Below, piece by piece: positions 13,670 through 17,182 of a DNA stretch of 17,182 nt (positions within the stretch are counted from its first letter, which is position 1; every line of letters begins with the position of its first letter). Under the pieces are notes generated by a model. That model was not told where the DNA came from, made no database searches, and saw only the letters and a program-made list of their open reading frames with translations. The stretch is from Candidatus Altarchaeales archaeon WOR_SM1_86-2. GTDB lineage: Archaea; Altiarchaeota; Altiarchaeia; IMC4; MCBC01. Both the position numbers and the translations under genes were made by a program. The stretch is from contig MCBC01000069.1 in the NCBI GenBank assembly GCA_001723855.1, positions 1-17,182 of the forward strand. Reading direction: 5' to 3'.

Positions 13670-16171
13670 TTACTCCTTTCTATGGACTTCCAATCCGACA
13701 TTGGCTAAAAATTCTGGTATCTTACGCACGGGGTCTCTATCCCACTCCTTAATGTTTTCCGGGAGTTTCGACCACGGCACCAGATAAGGGCTGATTTTTT
13801 TGGTTATATCTTTTTTTTCACCCAATTTCCACCCGTCCATAAGCCGCTCTACTACCCATCTTGCATGCTCCATTTTTGCCATCGTTTCTATCTCGCCTTT
13901 ATTGAATGTCATTAGAGCAATTGGGCGATCCCTGACCTCGTGCACGCTGCAACCTATCTGGTGCAGTTTTTCAAAAATGTGGTCGGCTTGCTGCAGATTT
14001 GACTCTTTGAGGTTGTCCCGCAGTTTGTCCCAGTCCGCCATTGATGGGTCGTCGCATAAACCACTTGTGGTCTTAACACGCCGATAGTCTTCGTGAATCG
14101 CTCTAGCAATTGTCTCGCGAATGTCAGAAGATAATTCAGGGTTTGCTGCTCCTATGAACGCCTTGATGACCACGGCATCGGACGGTAGAGGTATTAACAT
14201 GTTAGATGCGCCCCATTTGTGATCCCGTAATAGTTTTCCAGTTTCACGCCCGCTTTCCCCGACCACGGCGACACTTGCACCCAATGCCAGAGCGATACTG
14301 TATTCGGCACCCGTGATTTTGCCCCCGTTGATGCCAAGAAGCTTAACCTGATCTGGCATAATGCCAGAAGCGATAAGATCAATCCAGTTTTGCAGGGGCT
14401 CAAGCACACTGAAGTCATTCCCTTCAGTATAGCGAATCTCGCTGTACCTACTATCGGAGCGCACCCCTTCTGGGAGTTGTTTTGGCAAATAACCCATGGT
14501 TCTAATGCTATTTGGGTACTTCTCCTGCACACTGCCAACAAGTCCGCCGACTCCTGATGTTGTGCCGCCAGAGATTATCGTGCCCTTGAAGCCCTTGAAT
14601 GCTTCTATCAAAGTCCCTTCATAGTCCGTTATTTTTTGTTCAACGCTCTGGCTGCATCCCCCCGCCACGATAACCACAGGACTTAAAATAGGATCCTGAC
14701 CAGTGGATGCCATCTCTTTCAACTTTTCCATGGCATCTGGCTTTCCAAACCTTACAGCCCTTCCCACCATTAATAATCTTAGGATCCATTCATATCCAAG
14801 CAGTTTATCCCGGACTGCTGCAAGATTGTCAATGGAGCGAAACGACGTCTCAATCATCCAGTCCTCCGTGCTCAATTGTATGGCTTTTGCGTAGGCGTCA
14901 ATACTGGCATAAGGCTTTCCGAGAAGCAAATAAAACTTACCCATGTCATAGAACGCCCATGGTATGTTCATCCCGACTTCGGCTTGGTTTTTGCATCGCT
15001 TTATTGCGTCATTGATTAAGGGAGCCATCAGTGAGACCGATGAAATATCCTTTTCATCAATAATCTCACATTCCAGATAGTTGCCAAGGGAGTATGAGTT
15101 GGACGGGTCAAGTTCAAATGCTTTATGATAATATTCTTTTGCTTTCTTATTATCGATTCCTTTCCATGTGCCTGCCAGAGAAGCAAGAGATTCTGCGTCT
15201 TTGTTATCCAGGGCAACGGCATTCTCAATGTATTCCTGACCTTTCTTGTAATCCGGACTGTCAGGGTTCGCTTTATATTGATTGCAGATGGCGATGCCCA
15301 AATCCCTTAAGACCTGCTGATAACCTGAATTGATGTATTTGGAGAGTACCTCTATTGCTTTTTGCCAGTCCCCAATCGTGATCGCCAGTTTTCCTATGCG
15401 GTGGGCGAGTTCTGCATTTTCCGGATCATAATTCAAGACAAACTCAAGCATTCTAATCTCGTCACGGGTTTTTTCCTCGGTCGTGTAGGCACCATAACCG
15501 GAAGCATATTCTTGGAGACCCGAGTTGATTCTGGAGAACGCATTATCTGACTCTTCAAGCATCGCAGCCAAACCTGCAAGTTCACGTTCCCACTTTGCGG
15601 GAATCTTGAACGCGCTCTTGTAGCTTCTTTCATGCGCGAAGTCCGCCCATGAGTGCTCTAAAATAGTTCTTACCTGTATCTCGGCTTTCATCGGACATTC
15701 TTTTTCCGGGAATACATCATCTGGAATCTTGATGTCTACTTCGTCGTTAGGAAAGACGCCTCGTTTGAATTGTACAATGTAATGGACTGAGCGATATCCG
15801 AACTCCGTTGGTTTAAGCCGCTGGCTTATGTCAACGCTGTTGACCCAGTCAATCTCAAAATGCTCTTCAATAAACCTGCACATAGCCCTCACCTCATCAC
15901 GTGTATGTGTTATGACACGCGCCCCGCAAAGGTCGGTTAGTTCATTTATGGGGTCCGTATACAGATAACTCTTACGCAGTATTTTTTCTGCGAAACTGGC
16001 GATCGCTTTCGGCCGGGTCTGCACTATAGCAAGCGGAGCATACTTACCGGATGCTTTTTTTAGCACCTTCTCAAGTATCTTGGCATATTCCTCATACTTG
16101 GGGGAAACACTTTTATATTTCTCAACCTGGTCAGCCCATTCAAAGTCCATTTTTTTATCAAATTGTTTCAT
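13670..16171 (-). CDS. RelA/SpoT synthetase - TPR - SLOG-like - RyR multidomain protein
   Basis: 833 residues. Residues ~20-215 form a RelA/SpoT nucleotidyltransferase domain without the HD hydrolase half: TDLCGARVITHTRDEV (Asp80), TEFGYRSVHYIVQF (122-135) and EIQVRTILEHSWADFAHE (164-181, Glu164) hold the expected catalytic and nucleotide-binding residues. About 235-480 are tetratricopeptide-type helical repeats (KAKEYYHKAFELDPSNS). About 497-680 are SLOG-like: VVIVAGGCSQ, ISGGTTSGVGG (533-543), GINGGKITGAEYSIALALGA. About 682-830 are a RyR domain (RETIARAIHEDYRR, NLQQADHIFEKLHQIG, MEHARWVVERLMDGWKLG). Start MKQFDKK at 16171 is preferred, one base after the Nudix stop; an upstream in-frame ATG at 16276 would overlap the Nudix gene by 104 bp. 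Likely a nucleotide-making and nucleotide-sensing hub; the product (ppGpp-like or other) is unknown. Confidence 0.88.
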   Translation of the reverse strand: MKQFDKKMDFEWADQVEKYKSVSPKYEEYAKILEKVLKKASGKYAPLAIVQTRPKAIASFAEKILRKSYLYTDPINELTDLCGARVITHTRDEVRAMCRFIEEHFEIDWVNSVDISQRLKPTEFGYRSVHYIVQFKRGVFPNDEVDIKIPDDVFPEKECPMKAEIQVRTILEHSWADFAHERSYKSAFKIPAKWERELAGLAAMLEESDNAFSRINSGLQEYASGYGAYTTEEKTRDEIRMLEFVLNYDPENAELAHRIGKLAITIGDWQKAIEVLSKYINSGYQQVLRDLGIAICNQYKANPDSPDYKKGQEYIENAVALDNKDAESLASLAGTWKGIDNKKAKEYYHKAFELDPSNSYSLGNYLECEIIDEKDISSVSLMAPLINDAIKRCKNQAEVGMNIPWAFYDMGKFYLLLGKPYASIDAYAKAIQLSTEDWMIETSFRSIDNLAAVRDKLLGYEWILRLLMVGRAVRFGKPDAMEKLKEMASTGQDPILSPVVIVAGGCSQSVEQKITDYEGTLIEAFKGFKGTIISGGTTSGVGGLVGSVQEKYPNSIRTMGYLPKQLPEGVRSDSRYSEIRYTEGNDFSVLEPLQNWIDLIASGIMPDQVKLLGINGGKITGAEYSIALALGASVAVVGESGRETGKLLRDHKWGASNMLIPLPSDAVVIKAFIGAANPELSSDIRETIARAIHEDYRRVKTTSGLCDDPSMADWDKLRDNLKESNLQQADHIFEKLHQIGCSVHEVRDRPIALMTFNKGEIETMAKMEHARWVVERLMDGWKLGEKKDITKKISPYLVPWSKLPENIKEWDRDPVRKIPEFLANVGLEVHRKE

Positions 16172-16172
16172 C

Positions 16173-16619
16173 TTAAATTTCCGTATGTGCCTTAATGTAC
16201 TTCTTTGCGAACACAAGGAACGGCTCTGCAAGATCCATCTTTGGAAGTTCCCGAGCAGGAACCCATGCGTAGTCATCGTGCTCGCTGCTGAGTTGAAATT
16301 GCCCGGATTCTATATGCCCTTCCATGACGATGCAAGCCACCTTCTTTGTTTCCAACTCAAACTCGGCAGAGCCTGCAACCCGCTGAAGGGAAATCTTCAG
16401 CCCGGTTTCCTCATCAACCTCTCGAAGCAGCGCCTCGTCAAAACTCTCCCCCGGGTCTATCTTACCACCCGGCAGTTCCCATTTGCCGGGACTCCATTTT
16501 GAACTCATTGACCGCTTAATAAGTAAACAGCGTCCGGTATCATCGCGAATCACCACTTTAACAGACAGTACAAACGGCTTTTCCGACACCAGTGCTTCAC
16601 TGCGGTTGTTTTTCTTCAT
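16173..16619 (-). CDS. Nudix hydrolase
   Basis: 148 residues, a single-domain Nudix protein. The Nudix box G-x5-E-x7-REVDEETGL is intact (GGKIDPGE at about 51-58, then SFDEALLREVDEETGL), so Mg-dependent hydrolysis of a nucleoside diphosphate linked to another group is expected. The N-terminus (FVLSVKVVIRDDTGRCLLIK) and WELPGGK are typical of MutT/ADP-ribose-type members; the substrate cannot be told from the motif. It is one base upstream of the RelA-like gene, hence almost certainly co-translated. Because that protein has no hydrolase half, this enzyme could degrade or process its nucleotide product, or act on the ADP-ribose products of the TIR protein; both are inference. A weak GGGTAAT lies 10 nt before the start. 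Confidence 0.9.
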   Translation of the reverse strand: MKKNNRSEALVSEKPFVLSVKVVIRDDTGRCLLIKRSMSSKWSPGKWELPGGKIDPGESFDEALLREVDEETGLKISLQRVAGSAEFELETKKVACIVMEGHIESGQFQLSSEHDDYAWVPARELPKMDLAEPFLVFAKKYIKAHTEI

Positions 16620-16686
16620 TTTTAATTACCCTTATTAATATTTAATAAAAAATTATAAGAAAACTGAAAACCAAACAAAGGTCTAT
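16620..16686 (-). promoter_or_regulatory. Possible internal promoter before the Nudix gene
   Basis: The 67 bp between the TIR stop and the Nudix start are A+T-rich and on the minus strand contain CTTATAATTTTTTATTAAAT, a TATA-like tract 25-40 bp before the ATG. The Nudix/RelA-like pair may thus be transcribed from here as well as from upstream. Confidence 0.35.
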
Positions 16687-17182
16687 CTACCTGACTTTGC
16701 CTCCCGGCTGGATACCTAATTCTTTCAGCCCGCCCACAATGCGGTGAATAATGGCAGAAACTCCTTCTTTTGGAATATACAGCGAGGTAGCTGCACCCAT
16801 GGCTTCCTGCCACTCAGGCTGGCGATTCTTATACTCAACATCCGTTACGCCATACAGAATTGGTATAGGGTGTTTGCCACTTTCATGGGCACGGATTACT
16901 TCTTTGGTCATTTGTGTGGAACTGAGAGCGTGCGGCGATATGACCACGAGAAAGGCCTGGGATGACTCAATCGCTTTTTTTGTTTGCAACAAGTAGGATG
17001 GTCCTCCAAAGGAATCCCGTTCATAATACCATGTTGTGTAACCCGCTGCTTCCAGCCCATTCGCGATCTGCGATGCGACATCGTAGTCTTCTTCAACATG
17101 GCTTATAAAAACATCTCTTGCTGGAGGATGTAAATCAATTTTCTCTTCTAATCCAGTAGTTTCTCCTTCAATTTCTGGAACA
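16687..17182 (-). CDS. TIR-domain protein, C-terminal 164 residues (N-terminus beyond the right edge)
   Basis: Read by hand from the right edge without a stop. After about 20 polar residues the TIR fold begins: ARDVFISHVEEDYDVASQIA (box 1, F-I-S-H), GLEAAGYTTWYYERDSFGGP, AIESSQAFLVVISPHALSST (box 2-like), then MTKEVIRAHESGKHPIPILY. The Glu in TKEVIRAHE is at the place of the catalytic glutamate of NAD-cleaving TIR domains, so activity is plausible. The last ~50 residues (VSAIIHRIVGGLKELGIQPG) close the domain. TTG at 16992 could be a start but would cut off box 1, so the open frame to the edge is preferred. It is the first gene seen of the minus-strand run. TIR proteins in prokaryotes act in immunity by depleting NAD or making signal nucleotides; the N-terminal partner domain, if any, is unseen. 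Confidence 0.82.
   Translation of the reverse strand, partial: VPEIEGETTGLEEKIDLHPPARDVFISHVEEDYDVASQIANGLEAAGYTTWYYERDSFGGPSYLLQTKKAIESSQAFLVVISPHALSSTQMTKEVIRAHESGKHPIPILYGVTDVEYKNRQPEWQEAMGAATSLYIPKEGVSAIIHRIVGGLKELGIQPGGKVR

Noticed and set aside
16172..16276. Longer N-terminus (ATG at 16276) for the RelA-like protein
   Set aside because: It would overlap the Nudix gene by over 100 bp and reads MTTHGFLLGNFQRWILQS, unlike the domain; ATG at 16171 gives a 1-bp spacing.

Overview
The window comes from an archaeal chromosome. It encodes an archaeal/eukaryotic-type DNA primase small subunit (priS), a UbiA-family prenyltransferase of the archaeal ether-lipid type, Trm1, archaeal-type cofactor-independent phosphoglycerate mutase (apgM), AMP phosphorylase, and a tRNA gene with a canonical 37/38 intron and no encoded CCA. 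Several genes have A+T-rich TATA-like stretches 20-30 bp before the start codon and no clear Shine-Dalgarno, which fits leaderless archaeal mRNAs. I cannot name the species. Having pdxS and a wide core gene set argues against a highly reduced archaeon.

Layout. (1) 1-2928, minus strand and visibly A+T-rich: the start of a PD-(D/E)XK restriction endonuclease gene, its DNA methyltransferase, an intergenic region with an unusual three-unit near-palindromic repeat, and a tyrosine recombinase with an extra N-terminal domain. This looks like accessory DNA. (2) 2988-6103, core genes: priS, divergent pdxS (with an apparent one-base deletion near its 3' end), ubiA, and intron-containing tRNA-Arg(TCG). 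(3) 6108-9635: a membrane-anchored FG-GAP-like protein with an operator-like promoter, an intact VapBC-type toxin-antitoxin pair, trm1, and a second, decaying toxin-antitoxin pair lying between two copies of the first ~108 bp of apgM. (4) 9665-12482: apgM and AMP phosphorylase.

(5) 12484-17182 is the most interesting region. All four genes are on the minus strand, in the order TIR-domain protein (N-terminus beyond the window), Nudix hydrolase, an 833-residue protein with RelA/SpoT synthetase, TPR, SLOG-like and RyR domains, and a membrane-anchored NACHT-type NTPase with a cysteine-rich tail. These domains belong to nucleotide-signalling and immunity systems. My reading, an inference, is a conflict or defence operon: an infection or stress signal is detected, a nucleotide messenger is made by the RelA-like domain and trimmed by the Nudix enzyme, and the TIR and/or NACHT proteins act as effectors. 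I recognise the domains but do not know this four-gene combination as a described system.

No CRISPR array, rRNA or insertion-sequence transposase was seen.
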